From assembly GCA_002336115.1 (NCBI GenBank), contig DDEN01000041.1, positions 259,395 to 323,394 on the forward strand: a stretch of DNA of 64,000 nucleotides, written 5' to 3'. Origin of the DNA: Chitinophagaceae bacterium UBA1953 (GTDB lineage Bacteria > Bacteroidota > Bacteroidia > Chitinophagales > Chitinophagaceae). Shown here piece after piece: positions 19,901-28,079 of the stretch. The notes under the pieces are model-generated. The model saw only the letters and a program-made list of their open reading frames with translations. It ran no database searches and had not been told where the DNA came from. How positions within the stretch are numbered: the first letter of the stretch is position 1; every line of letters begins with the position of its first letter. A program made the translations under genes and the position numbers.

Positions 19901-20144
19901 CCTTTGGCACCTGCAAATCAAAACTTCCGTCTTTTTTTGTTACTGCAAGATTTTTCTTTCCCGGAATACTAATTGTAACACCTTCAATAATATCATTTGT
20001 TTCTACGTCTCGCACAACTCCGGAAAAATGAACCGGACTATTTGCTTGTTCTTTTAATTTATTTGTTTGTGCGTAAAGTGGAACTGATACAGTTGAATAA
20101 ATCAACGCAATCAGTGATACTGAAAACAGCCATTTCATTTGCAT
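16926..20144 (-). CDS. SusC/RagA-family TonB-dependent transporter
   Basis: 1072 residues. The signal peptide ends near PLYAQT; the second Met (20138, MKWLFSVSL) is an equally good start. A carboxypeptidase-regulatory-like domain (about 38-115) is followed by the TonB-box region EGVIVTALGI, the plug (including ITVLKGPGATALYGSRAANG, the SusC signature) and a long barrel ending in TMGINLTFKF. It is first of a three-gene operon with susD and the phosphoesterase. Four in-phase 11-bp repeats upstream (20213-20258) suggest PhoB-type control. No STN domain is seen, so regulation by a FecIR-type anti-sigma relay is not expected. Confidence 0.95.
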   Translation of the reverse strand: MQMKWLFSVSLIALIYSTVSVPLYAQTNKLKEQANSPVHFSGVVRDVETNDIIEGVTISIPGKKNLAVTKKDGSFDLQVPKGSVILFSAVSYQAFRFTANENMVKQVITLRHDSKELEGVIVTALGITRKQKALGYSVQNIGEGELTDAKSNNWSSALSGKVAGLNLVSAGSGPMNSQRISLRGDVSLNPDGNNALIVIDGIPKNSGMTSAGVTNAYGAGSGNDIPIDFGNGIADLNPDDIESITVLKGPGATALYGSRAANGALIITTKTGARKEKGLGITFNSNTSFNTVLKWPDYQYEYGQGTGKALNASGQKYYSYGATADGASTSGTSSAYGPKFDGQYYFQYDPSKQGAGSERTLWRPHTDNITGFWRMGYTLSNSLALEGGNDKNSSVRASVTHTKNEWIMPNTGFERINAALSVNYKVSDRIKLTAKANYTNKKSDNLPGTGYNNQSIAYFMIFQNPNVDLNWYRDRWKKGYEEVDQIHPFSSFIDNPFLIAYEMTNSVRNNNMVGNLAATFQLSKKFDLMLRSGVDMTGEQRQQRRPFSTANYLKGYFKMQNITDFESNSDFLLTYHDRIGKNFDVSASAGANAMMRRYGRLDAYVDGLVIPGVYKLANGSGNPVTTATDANENVNSVYGLASVSYKGAYFLDVTGRNDWSSTLPLANNSFFYPSVNTSFILSEIFRLPKLISFAKARLSAAQVGNDTDPYKTKKYYGTSEFAASGSVPTTLPNANLKPEISTSYEAGLDIRFFQNRLNFDVTVYNNLTRNQILEVPLDPTTGYTRAVLNAGSVRNRGIEVVLNAQPLKLKNFKWSTTVTWSKNQNRVMELAEGMDGKQDIGYGGNATIQARVGGTTGAIYGFGFVRSPEGKIVYTTDGLPARPSEIQYIGDAYAKWKGGVKNEFGYKAFRFSFLLDGQYGGMVYSQTHHKMTEQGKLKHTLRGREDNYLIGDGVVLNSTTGKYEENTKKVLPVDYYVEYYRRANVEANSFDASFLKLRELRIEYNIPASYLKKAFVKAASFAIYGRDLYMWTKFPMFDPETAALNGSTLLPGVEMGQMPSTRTMGINLTFKF

Positions 20145-20212
20145 GTCAGGTTTGGTATTAATAAATGATACTGCGTGCTGCAGATAAATAATAAGGCCGC
20201 AAATTGTACCAC

Positions 20213-20258
20213 CATTGTTTCCAAACGGTTAACAGAATGTTATTGCAGGGTTAACTCT
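20213..20258. promoter_or_regulatory. Pho-box-like array of four 11-bp repeats upstream of susC
   Basis: The plus-strand cores TTGTTTC (20215), CGGTTAA (20226), ATGTTAT (20237) and GGGTTAA (20248) have an exact 11-bp period; the invariant GTT falls at 20217, 20228, 20239 and 20250. A near -7 element on the minus strand (TACAATTTG, 20200-20208, one base longer than consensus) places the array where an activator would replace the -33 box. The array could also act on the divergent GH1 gene. Confidence 0.65.
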
Positions 20259-20361
20259 GATGAGTGGTTCCGTAAACTCAATTAACAAACATCATAAAAA
20301 AATCACATTGGCTTAACACATAATCAGTCAGCTTTAAATATATTTCAGCCAACTTTACTTA

Positions 20362-21705
20362 ATGCAACCAATCAATTCTTCTTCATTTGGTAAAGATTTT
20401 TTGTGGGGTGTTGCAATTGCTGCGGCACAAAATGAAGGTGCATGGAATAAAGATGGAAGAGGCCCTTCAATATGGGATACGTTTGCAAAACGGAGCGGAA
20501 AAATAAAAGGTGCCGCAAGGCCAACAGAAACCTGCGATTTCTACCACAGATATAAAGATGATCTTTTGCTTACAAAAGCACTGGGATTTAAAGTATTTCG
20601 TTTTTCTTTTTCATGGAGCAGGTTATTCCCTGAAGGAACAGGAAAAGCAAACAAAGAAGGCGTTTTATTTTATCATAGAATTATTGATGAATGTTTACAG
20701 CTTGGGCTTATCCCGTTTGTTACATTGTATCATTGGGATTTACCACAGGTACTGCAGAATGAAGGCGGCTGGACAAGTGTAATGATGCTGAAATGGTTTA
20801 CAAAATACACCACGTTCTGTGCAGAGGAGTTTGGCAGCAAAGTAAAATACTGGCTTGTATTAAACGAGCCAATGGGTTTTACATCACTTGGATATATGAT
20901 AGGCAAGCACGCCCCTGGCAAAACAGGTCTTGATCATTTTTTTCCTGCTGTTCACAACGCTGTAATTGCCCAGGCTGAAGGCGGACGTATTATCAGAACA
21001 ATCGTAAACAATGCCAAAATAGGAACAACTTTTTCATGCAGTGAAGTGAATTCCTTTTCTGAAAAAAAGGAAGATCTTGCTGCTGCAAAAAGAATAGATA
21101 TTTTATTAAACCGATTGTTTATTGAACCGGCACTCGGCAGAAACTATCCTCATGATGATTTTCCACTCATGGATAAACTGCACATGCAGACAAAAGCCTG
21201 GAAATACACAGAACGAATGACATTCGATTTCGATTTCATCGGACTGCAGAATTATTTTGCTGTAACAGTAAAACATAATTCCATCATTCCGTATATACAG
21301 GCTACAGAAGTAAAAGCAACGAAACGAAATGTTCCGGTTACTTCACTTGGTTGGGAAATCAATGCCGAAAGTTTTTATAGAATGCTTAAACGATTCTGGA
21401 ATTACGGAAGTATTAAAGAGCTGATGGTTACTGAAAACGGTGCTTGTTTTAAAGATACAGTTCTCAATGGAGTTGTAAACGACCAGCAACGGATCCATTA
21501 TTTTCAACAATACCTCAGTGCTTTACTCAAAGCAAAAAAAGAAGGAACAAATATCAGCGGCTACCTTGCCTGGACTTTAATGGATAACTTTGAATGGAAC
21601 GAAGGCTTTAATGCAAGATTTGGTTTAATTCATGTTGATTTTAAAACACAGCTTCGCACAATCAAAGAAAGCGGATACTGGTGGAGAACTTTTTTACACA
21701 GTTAA
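20362..21705 (+). CDS. GH1-family beta-glucosidase
   Basis: 447 residues, normal for glycoside hydrolase family 1. It shows the N-terminal FLWGVAIAAAQNEGAW signature, YHWDLPQ (about 123-129), the acid/base Glu169 in LNEP and the nucleophile Glu358 in VTENGA; the C-terminal WTLMDNFEWNEGF is the aglycone/sugar-binding block. No signal peptide is present, so it acts in the cytoplasm, probably on beta-glucosides or, if 6-phosphate-specific, on phospho-beta-glucosides; specificity cannot be told. It is divergent from the susC operon and shares a 217-bp promoter region with it, a possible link to phosphate control. Confidence 0.93.
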   Translation: MQPINSSSFGKDFLWGVAIAAAQNEGAWNKDGRGPSIWDTFAKRSGKIKGAARPTETCDFYHRYKDDLLLTKALGFKVFRFSFSWSRLFPEGTGKANKEGVLFYHRIIDECLQLGLIPFVTLYHWDLPQVLQNEGGWTSVMMLKWFTKYTTFCAEEFGSKVKYWLVLNEPMGFTSLGYMIGKHAPGKTGLDHFFPAVHNAVIAQAEGGRIIRTIVNNAKIGTTFSCSEVNSFSEKKEDLAAAKRIDILLNRLFIEPALGRNYPHDDFPLMDKLHMQTKAWKYTERMTFDFDFIGLQNYFAVTVKHNSIIPYIQATEVKATKRNVPVTSLGWEINAESFYRMLKRFWNYGSIKELMVTENGACFKDTVLNGVVNDQQRIHYFQQYLSALLKAKKEGTNISGYLAWTLMDNFEWNEGFNARFGLIHVDFKTQLRTIKESGYWWRTFLHS

Positions 21706-21816
21706 CTTTCAGCAAATCCCTCATGCTTAATTCGCCGAATGCTGAACTATATCTGTTACAGAATAAGAATTCATTTTGCAACAATATCATATTTTGATAA
21801 TACAAAAAAACAATAA

Positions 21817-23124
21817 TCAAAATCTGAATTGCAAACGGCAGGTAAACACATCATCTTTCACATCGCTCCTGTAGCCGGCAAGGCTGGTGTGTTCATTCAT
21901 AACCCTGGCATAATAAAGAGTCAGCTTGATATTTTCTGTTACATAGTTCACATAGCCAAGTCCCAGCGTATTGTATTTAATATTTGCCGTTGTAAAGTTT
22001 GACCCGTCAGCACCAATTTCGCCTCCTTTTACTTTTGTATCAGGATCATACCAATCATACTTCAAAACAAGCTGATGTTTTTCTGAAAAAAGGTGCTGTA
22101 AAAAATAAAAATAAGCTCCATTAAAATGGCGTATATAAAAACCATCGGCTCCTGTAATTAAAGCCGAGGGGGTTTCATTACTGCTCGCTGTACCGGTTTG
22201 CGTACCAAAAACATATTCAGCCCGTAATTCAGTAAAGCCTTTTCTGTTTCGTATTTTTAATTGAGCATCGGCACCATAATAAATTCGTGGTGAAACTTTG
22301 TAAAGATTATCGGCTTGCGAATCCACAATAACTTTTTTTATTCCGGCAATCTCCGTTGTTTCATATTTATACCTGGTATTCTGTAACAAACCACCATTCA
22401 AATAGGATACACTGCCAGAAAAAATAATTCTTTTCCGTACACTATATGGCTTTAAAGAAATTCGACCTACAAAATCTTTACGGTTATCAAAGTCACCGGT
22501 TGCAGTAAGTCCCTGCCCGTTAAATACACCGGCATCAATGCGCAGAAATTTGAGCTTCTGATCTTTTCTTCTTGATTCAAGAGAAAGCATAGCGCCAAGG
22601 TCTCTTTCGCTTTTCATTAATGCCTGGCTCATACGCCCCCGCTCAGGAGTTTCCCGGTCGCTGCTGCTGTAGTTAACCTCATTACCAAAAGGGCGGGCAA
22701 ACATCCCGGTAGCCAAAGAAAAAAGCTGGTATTTGTTTTCAGAAACCCTGCCCCAAACATCACGTATTGTAAACCCTCTTTCTGTTACATCAAACTGAAA
22801 GGCAACCTGAACACCTGGCCGGTTTTCTTTTCCAAAATGCACATAATCTATTCTCAAGCGACTTCGTTTGAGCATAAAGCGATTACTCACTTGTGTGGCA
22901 AAATCGCCTCCTTCATAACTCTTTATACCTCTCGATGCTGCAACCTGAAACTGCGGTTGTATATATCCACCTATACGCAAATGATCAAATTTTTTATAAA
23001 TAGCAAGCATTCCTTTACCGGCATCGGTAGTTGTATCAATCATATCCATTAAATACTGGGCATGTGCATAGAAAGGGCTGATGAAAAGCAGGTACATGAG
23101 CATCCTGCCAAGCTGGTTGTTCAT
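21817..23124 (-). CDS. Phosphate-selective porin O/P family protein
   Basis: 435 residues. A signal peptide ends near YAHAQ, and repeated amphipathic strands fill the rest, ending in an aromatic strand (FTCRLQFRF) expected of an outer-membrane barrel. The opening LRIGGYIQPQFQ and the Arg/Lys-rich strands match the OprO/OprP-like family (Porin_O_P), which in Pseudomonas forms anion channels for phosphate or polyphosphate. It is divergent from the DUF47-PiT pair, and both share a regulatory region with Pho-box-like repeats. An outer-membrane phosphate entry role is therefore well supported by context, though the family also includes porins of other selectivity. Confidence 0.88.
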   Translation of the reverse strand: MNNQLGRMLMYLLFISPFYAHAQYLMDMIDTTTDAGKGMLAIYKKFDHLRIGGYIQPQFQVAASRGIKSYEGGDFATQVSNRFMLKRSRLRIDYVHFGKENRPGVQVAFQFDVTERGFTIRDVWGRVSENKYQLFSLATGMFARPFGNEVNYSSSDRETPERGRMSQALMKSERDLGAMLSLESRRKDQKLKFLRIDAGVFNGQGLTATGDFDNRKDFVGRISLKPYSVRKRIIFSGSVSYLNGGLLQNTRYKYETTEIAGIKKVIVDSQADNLYKVSPRIYYGADAQLKIRNRKGFTELRAEYVFGTQTGTASSNETPSALITGADGFYIRHFNGAYFYFLQHLFSEKHQLVLKYDWYDPDTKVKGGEIGADGSNFTTANIKYNTLGLGYVNYVTENIKLTLYYARVMNEHTSLAGYRSDVKDDVFTCRLQFRF

Positions 23125-23143
23125 ATTTTTTCCTTAAGCGCAG

Positions 23144-23151
23144 CAAAGGTA
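23144..23151 (-). promoter_or_regulatory. Promoter -7 box of the porin gene
   Basis: TACCTTTG on the minus strand (TAnnTTTG), about 20 bases before the porin ATG at 23124. The Pho-box-like repeats at 23171-23188 sit about 20 bases further upstream, where an activator bound there could contact RNA polymerase. Confidence 0.6.
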
Positions 23152-23170
23152 AACAGGCGTTTTAAGCCGA

Positions 23171-23188
23171 ATATTAAGAAATCATTAC
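23171..23188. promoter_or_regulatory. Pho-box-like half-array on the porin side
   Basis: The cores ATATTAA (23171) and TCATTAC (23182) are 11 bp apart. The 18 bases from TTAAGAAATC to ATTACCAA nearly duplicate those at 23253-23270, which suggests that the porin and the DUF47-PiT operon each have their own copy. A third unit is weak, so confidence is lower than for the other arrays. Confidence 0.45.
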
Positions 23189-23249
23189 CAATATTAAAAA
23201 GGGACAAAACATGTTATAAAGTGTTGGTTTTCATAGAAAACCAATTTCT

Positions 23250-23278
23250 ATGTTAAGAAATTATTACCAAATTGTTTT
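23250..23278. promoter_or_regulatory. Pho-box-like array upstream of the DUF47-PiT operon
   Basis: ATGTTAA (23250), TTATTAC (23261) and TTGTTTT (23272) repeat with an exact 11-bp period and A/T-rich 4-bp spacers GAAA and CAAA. The last unit ends 25 bp before the -7 box TACCTTTG (23304-23311). The cores point toward the regulated gene, as in E. coli Pho promoters. Confidence 0.6.
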
Positions 23279-23303
23279 CATTTTACCCGGAATAACTATC
23301 ATT

Positions 23304-23311
23304 TACCTTTG
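23304..23311 (+). promoter_or_regulatory. Promoter -7 box of the DUF47-PiT operon
   Basis: TACCTTTG matches TAnnTTTG and lies 22 bases before the ATG at 23333. The usual -33 TTTG is replaced by the last Pho-box-like unit, the layout of an activator-dependent promoter. Confidence 0.6.
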
Positions 23312-23332
23312 CCCAAATTTAAAAAACCAGCT

Positions 23333-23983
23333 ATGTCAGCGTTTAACTCTATCCTTAAAATTTTCTTACCTAAGGATAAAATTTTCTACCAGTTATTTGA
23401 AGAAGTATCTGTTACCTCACTTGAAATGGCCGTATTATTAAAAAGAATGGTTGCAGAAAGATCATTTGAAGGAAGAGAGCAATTCTTACTTCAGATCGAA
23501 GATCTTGAACACAAAAATGACGATCTTACCCACAAAATTTTTACTGAACTCAGCCGGAACTTTATCACTCCTTTCGACAGAGAGGATATTCACTACCTCG
23601 CCTCTGCGATGGATGATGTTGCCGATTACATTTTTGCTTCTGCAAAAAAAATCAACTTCTACAGAGTTGATCCTTCACACGATTCTTTTGGCAAAATGGC
23701 CGAACTGATTGTTCAGGCTTGCGAAAGCATTAAACTCGCTGTATCTGAACTGAAAGACATGAAAAACATGCGCCAGATTACCGATGCGCTTGTGCGGGTT
23801 AACAGTATTGAAAACCAGGCTGATGACATTTTCGATTTAAGCATTGAACGCCTTTTTGATACTGAAAACGATGCAAAAGAAGTCATCAAGAAAAGAGAAA
23901 TTTACCAGGTAATGGAAATCGCAACTGATAAATGTGAAGATGCTGCTAACGTAATTGAATCCATTATCGTTAAATACGCTTAA
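23333..23983 (+). CDS. DUF47 (PhoU-like) PiT accessory protein
   Basis: The frame is open from 23309, but MSAFNSILKIFLPKD at 23333 is the usual family start and follows the -7 box, giving 216 residues. The protein is all-helical with PhoU-like Glu/Asp-rich metal-binding patterns (LEDLEHKNDDLTHKIF and VNSIENQADDIFD). Members of DUF47 (Pit accessory protein, also called YkaA) are almost always encoded directly before a PiT permease and are thought to regulate it. The PiT gene follows after 63 bp, so the pair is one operon. Confidence 0.93.
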   Translation: MSAFNSILKIFLPKDKIFYQLFEEVSVTSLEMAVLLKRMVAERSFEGREQFLLQIEDLEHKNDDLTHKIFTELSRNFITPFDREDIHYLASAMDDVADYIFASAKKINFYRVDPSHDSFGKMAELIVQACESIKLAVSELKDMKNMRQITDALVRVNSIENQADDIFDLSIERLFDTENDAKEVIKKREIYQVMEIATDKCEDAANVIESIIVKYA

Positions 23984-24046
23984 ACAATTTGAAAGTGATA
24001 CAGTCATTTTCAATTTTTCAAATCAAATCATTATCAAATTGTTTTT

Positions 24047-25258
24047 ATGGCTCTTCTCATTGTAATTATAGCTCTTGCTTTGATATTTGATTACATCAAC
24101 GGATTTCATGATGCGGCCAATTCAATTGCAACAGTTGTATCAACAAAAGTACTTACTCCATTTCAGGCAGTATTATGGGCAGCGTTCTTCAACTTTGTTG
24201 CCTTTTATATATTTAAAGATCATGGAGTAGCAAATACTATTTCAAAAACTGTTAAGCAGGAGTTTATTACACTTCCTGTTATTTTCTCAGGTTTGGTTGC
24301 AGCAATTTTATGGAACCTGTTTACATGGTGGTTTGGGATTCCTTCTTCATCGTCACATACTTTAATTGGCGGGCTTGCAGGTGCTGCATTAGCACGGGCG
24401 CATTTTAATTTTTCAAACATCTCCGCAATTCTTGAAATGGGTTATGTAATCAAGATATTTCTGTTCATTTTTGCGGCCCCGTTAATAGGGATGGTAGTGG
24501 CCTTTATCATATCGTTATGGTTCCTGAATTCTTTCAGTAAGAAGTTGTTTCCGAAATTGGTTTCCATTGCAGTAATGATATTTGTGCTTTGGTTCCTGAA
24601 AGAAAACCTGGAGTTCAATCCTGAAAAATTAAAATCGCATTTTGAAGCATATTGGCTGAAAGTAATTTTCTACGGTAAAAATTTCAAGTGGATATTGCTG
24701 GCGCTTATTCTTTTTATAATGGCCTTCTTTTCCTTATTCCTTGGTAATCTCAACGCACACAGGTCAAACCAATGGTTCAAGCGTTTACAGTTGGTTTCAT
24801 CAGCAGCTTTCAGTATTGGCCATGGTGGTAACGATGCCCAAAAAGTTATGGGGGTTATTACTGCAGCATTAATCACGCATGGCACAATTGGCAGTTTTGA
24901 AAACATGCCGACATGGGTGCCGCTTGCATGTTACGCCGCCATTGGCCTCGGAACAATGAGTGGCGGCTGGAAAATTGTGAAAACAATGGGCACACGTATT
25001 ACAAAAGTTACCCCGTTTGAAGGCGTGGCTGCAGAAACAGCAGGAGCCATTACCTTGTTTGTTACCGAGGCTTTGAAAATTCCGGTAAGCACAACACATA
25101 CAATTACTGGCTCAATTATAGGTGTAGGTGCCACAAAACGTTTAAGTGCCGTACGGTGGGGTGTTACTACAAACCTGCTTTGGGCATGGGTGTTGACCAT
25201 TCCTGTAAGCGCCATACTGGCTGCTATTGTTTATTATGTAGCAGCACTGTTTATATAA
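24047..25258 (+). CDS. PiT-family inorganic phosphate transporter
   Basis: 403 residues with about ten membrane helices. The duplicated PiT signature is visible in FDYINGFHDAANSIATVVST near the N-terminus and SIGHGGNDAQKVMG in the second half, together with SSSHTLIGG and STTHTITGS repeats. PiT proteins import phosphate as a metal-phosphate complex with proton or sodium symport across the inner membrane. Combined with the adjacent porin this gives a complete outer-to-inner membrane phosphate route. A strong terminator follows at 25284-25312. Confidence 0.96.
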   Translation: MALLIVIIALALIFDYINGFHDAANSIATVVSTKVLTPFQAVLWAAFFNFVAFYIFKDHGVANTISKTVKQEFITLPVIFSGLVAAILWNLFTWWFGIPSSSSHTLIGGLAGAALARAHFNFSNISAILEMGYVIKIFLFIFAAPLIGMVVAFIISLWFLNSFSKKLFPKLVSIAVMIFVLWFLKENLEFNPEKLKSHFEAYWLKVIFYGKNFKWILLALILFIMAFFSLFLGNLNAHRSNQWFKRLQLVSSAAFSIGHGGNDAQKVMGVITAALITHGTIGSFENMPTWVPLACYAAIGLGTMSGGWKIVKTMGTRITKVTPFEGVAAETAGAITLFVTEALKIPVSTTHTITGSIIGVGATKRLSAVRWGVTTNLLWAWVLTIPVSAILAAIVYYVAALFI

Positions 25259-25283
25259 TGAATACTAAAAACATCATATTTCT

Positions 25284-25312
25284 AAAAACCGGTTTATTCA
25301 ACCGGTTTTTTT
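25284..25312 (+). terminator. Terminator of the DUF47-PiT operon
   Basis: AAAACCGGTT pairs with AACCGGTTTT around a short loop, followed by a T run, 26 bases after the PiT stop. Confidence 0.9.
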
Positions 25313-25335
25313 GTGTCTCAACTGTATCACATCTT

Positions 25336-25343
25336 TATCTTTG
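25336..25343 (+). promoter_or_regulatory. Promoter of the rmlA-galE operon
   Basis: TATCTTTG (TAnnTTTG) is preceded by TTTG at about 25310-25313 with a 22-bp spacer. It leaves a leader of roughly 95 bases before rmlA, longer than the other leaders here. That leader contains a 19-codon open frame (ATG at 25351) of unknown meaning. Confidence 0.6.
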
Positions 25344-25443
25344 CGCCACAATGTCCGAAAGGCTGCGTTTTAGGTTATCATCAGCCAATGCTGTAACATT
25401 ATCAAAATAAACCAGTTTCACTTTCAGGCAAAAAAAAATACAG

Positions 25444-26304
<861 letters not shown>

Positions 26305-26316
26305 AAGATGCACAAA

Positions 26317-27372
26317 ATGAAAAAAATTTTAGTTACCGGCGGCTGTGGTTATATTGGCTCGCACACGATTGTTGATCTTGTACAAAACGGGTATGATGTT
26401 GTTTGTGTTGATGACAACTCCCGGTCAAATCTTCGTTTACTTGAAGGAGCTGAAAAAATTCTCAACCGCAAAATCAAAAACTACAAAGTTGATCTTTGTA
26501 ACTATGATGAAACCTTTGCAGTAATACAGGAGAACCCGGATATTGTTGGTGTTATTCATTTTGCTGCGTATAAAGCAGTAGGTGAAAGTGTTGAAAAACC
26601 ATTGATGTATTTCGAAAACAACCTTATTTCTCTCATAAACCTGCTCAAATGTGTGCAGGAATTCCAGATACCAAATTTTGTATTTTCTTCATCATGTACA
26701 GTTTATGGCAACCCCGATGTTGTTCCTGTTACAGAAGAAACGCCTCCAAAACCAGCCGAAAGTCCTTATGGATACACAAAGCAAATGGGCGAACAAATTG
26801 TAAGCGAAACGGTAAAGCGCATTTCAACTAATGCAATTCTTCTCCGCTATTTTAACCCTGTTGGCGCACATCCAAGCGGCATTATTGGTGAGTTGCCAAT
26901 TGGCCGGCCTCAGAATCTTGTTCCGGCTATTACGCAAACTGCTATTGGCAAACTCCCCCAGATGATTGTGTTTGGTAATGACTATGACACAAGAGACGGG
27001 TCCTGCGTTCGTGATTTCATTCATATTTGTGATCTTGCCCATGCACATACCCTGGCATTAAACTATTTGATTGAAGATAAAAACTTGTCAAAGTGCGAAG
27101 TTTTTAATCTGGGTACGGGAAATGGCGTAACAGTACTCGAAGCCATTCAGGCATTTGAAAAAGTAAGTGGTGAAAAGCTGAATTATAAAATCGGCCCACG
27201 CCGTGATGGAGATGTAATTTCAACCTATGCTAATAATGATAAGGCAAGAACATTTTTAGACTGGAACCCGCAATATGGTCTGGATGATATGATGAAAACC
27301 GCCTGGCAGTGGGAACTGAATCTCAAAGAAGATGAAAGCCTGCACAGCAGCCAGAATAGTAATCTGAACTGA
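26317..27372 (+). CDS. galE: UDP-glucose 4-epimerase
   Basis: The frame opens at 26308 (MHKMKKILVTGG); the Met at 26317 is the usual start, giving 351 residues. NAD-binding GGCGYIGSHT is followed by the catalytic Ser/Tyr/Lys set in SSSCTVYG and YGYTKQMGE, with the family block RYFNPVGAHPSG. It interconverts UDP-glucose and UDP-galactose. With rmlA directly upstream it supplies nucleotide sugars for envelope glycans. A terminator follows at 27411-27437. Confidence 0.95.
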   Translation: MKKILVTGGCGYIGSHTIVDLVQNGYDVVCVDDNSRSNLRLLEGAEKILNRKIKNYKVDLCNYDETFAVIQENPDIVGVIHFAAYKAVGESVEKPLMYFENNLISLINLLKCVQEFQIPNFVFSSSCTVYGNPDVVPVTEETPPKPAESPYGYTKQMGEQIVSETVKRISTNAILLRYFNPVGAHPSGIIGELPIGRPQNLVPAITQTAIGKLPQMIVFGNDYDTRDGSCVRDFIHICDLAHAHTLALNYLIEDKNLSKCEVFNLGTGNGVTVLEAIQAFEKVSGEKLNYKIGPRRDGDVISTYANNDKARTFLDWNPQYGLDDMMKTAWQWELNLKEDESLHSSQNSNLN

Positions 27373-27410
27373 TAAAAAATTATCACACACCCATTAAACT
27401 AACATTCATA

Positions 27411-27437
27411 AAACCCGTCTTAACCGACGGGTTTTTT
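27411..27437 (+). terminator. Terminator of rmlA-galE
   Basis: AAACCCGTC pairs with GACGGGTTT around a 6-base loop, followed by a run of T, 38 bases after the galE stop. Confidence 0.9.
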
Positions 27438-27495
27438 AATTTTACAAGAGCTACGTTAATAAATTAAAAATCCAGAAACCAGAAAACCTCTATTC

Positions 27496-28044
27496 ATGAC
27501 GCAACCAGACGACAAAGAATTACTTATTCAATTTCACGAGCCAGCTACAAAAGAGCAGGCTTTTACCCGTATCATAAAGAAATACCAGGAAAAATTGTAC
27601 TGGCACATACGCCGTATGGTTGTTGAGCACGAAGATGCGAATGATGTGTTGCAAAACATGTTCATCAAAGTATGGAACGGGTTGGAAAATTTCAGGGAAG
27701 ACAGCCAGCTCTACACATGGCTTTACAGAATAGCCACTAACGAAAGCCTCACTTTTCTGGAGCAACGGAAAAAAAGATCGGTTGTTCCTATGGAAGATAG
27801 TGAATCATCACTCAGTAATTCCATTAAAGCCGATAAACATTTTGATGCCAACAGACTTGAATGGAAACTACAACTTGCCATTCAGCAACTTCCTGAAAAA
27901 CAAAGAGCTGTGTTTAATCTCAGGTACTACGATGAAATGCCATATGAAAAAATGAGCCGGGTGCTTGATACAAGTGAGGGAGCTTTAAAAGCCAGTTATC
28001 ACCACGCCGTAAAAAAAATTGAAGACTTTATATTAAACCGTTAA
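27496..28044 (+). CDS. ECF-type RNA polymerase sigma factor
   Basis: 182 residues. Region 2 includes DANDVLQNMFIKVWNGL and TWLYRIATNESL (-10 recognition), and region 4 includes LPEKQRAVFNLRYYDEM and ALKASYHHAVKKIEDF (helix-turn-helix for -35 recognition). No C-terminal extension is present. The next two genes encode a single-span membrane protein and a small exported protein, in line with an ECF sigma/anti-sigma/sensor unit. The regulon is unknown; an envelope-stress role is inference. Confidence 0.93.
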   Translation: MTQPDDKELLIQFHEPATKEQAFTRIIKKYQEKLYWHIRRMVVEHEDANDVLQNMFIKVWNGLENFREDSQLYTWLYRIATNESLTFLEQRKKRSVVPMEDSESSLSNSIKADKHFDANRLEWKLQLAIQQLPEKQRAVFNLRYYDEMPYEKMSRVLDTSEGALKASYHHAVKKIEDFILNR

Positions 28045-28079
28045 ACTTTTTTAAAATAATTGCATCTATTATTCAGTAA

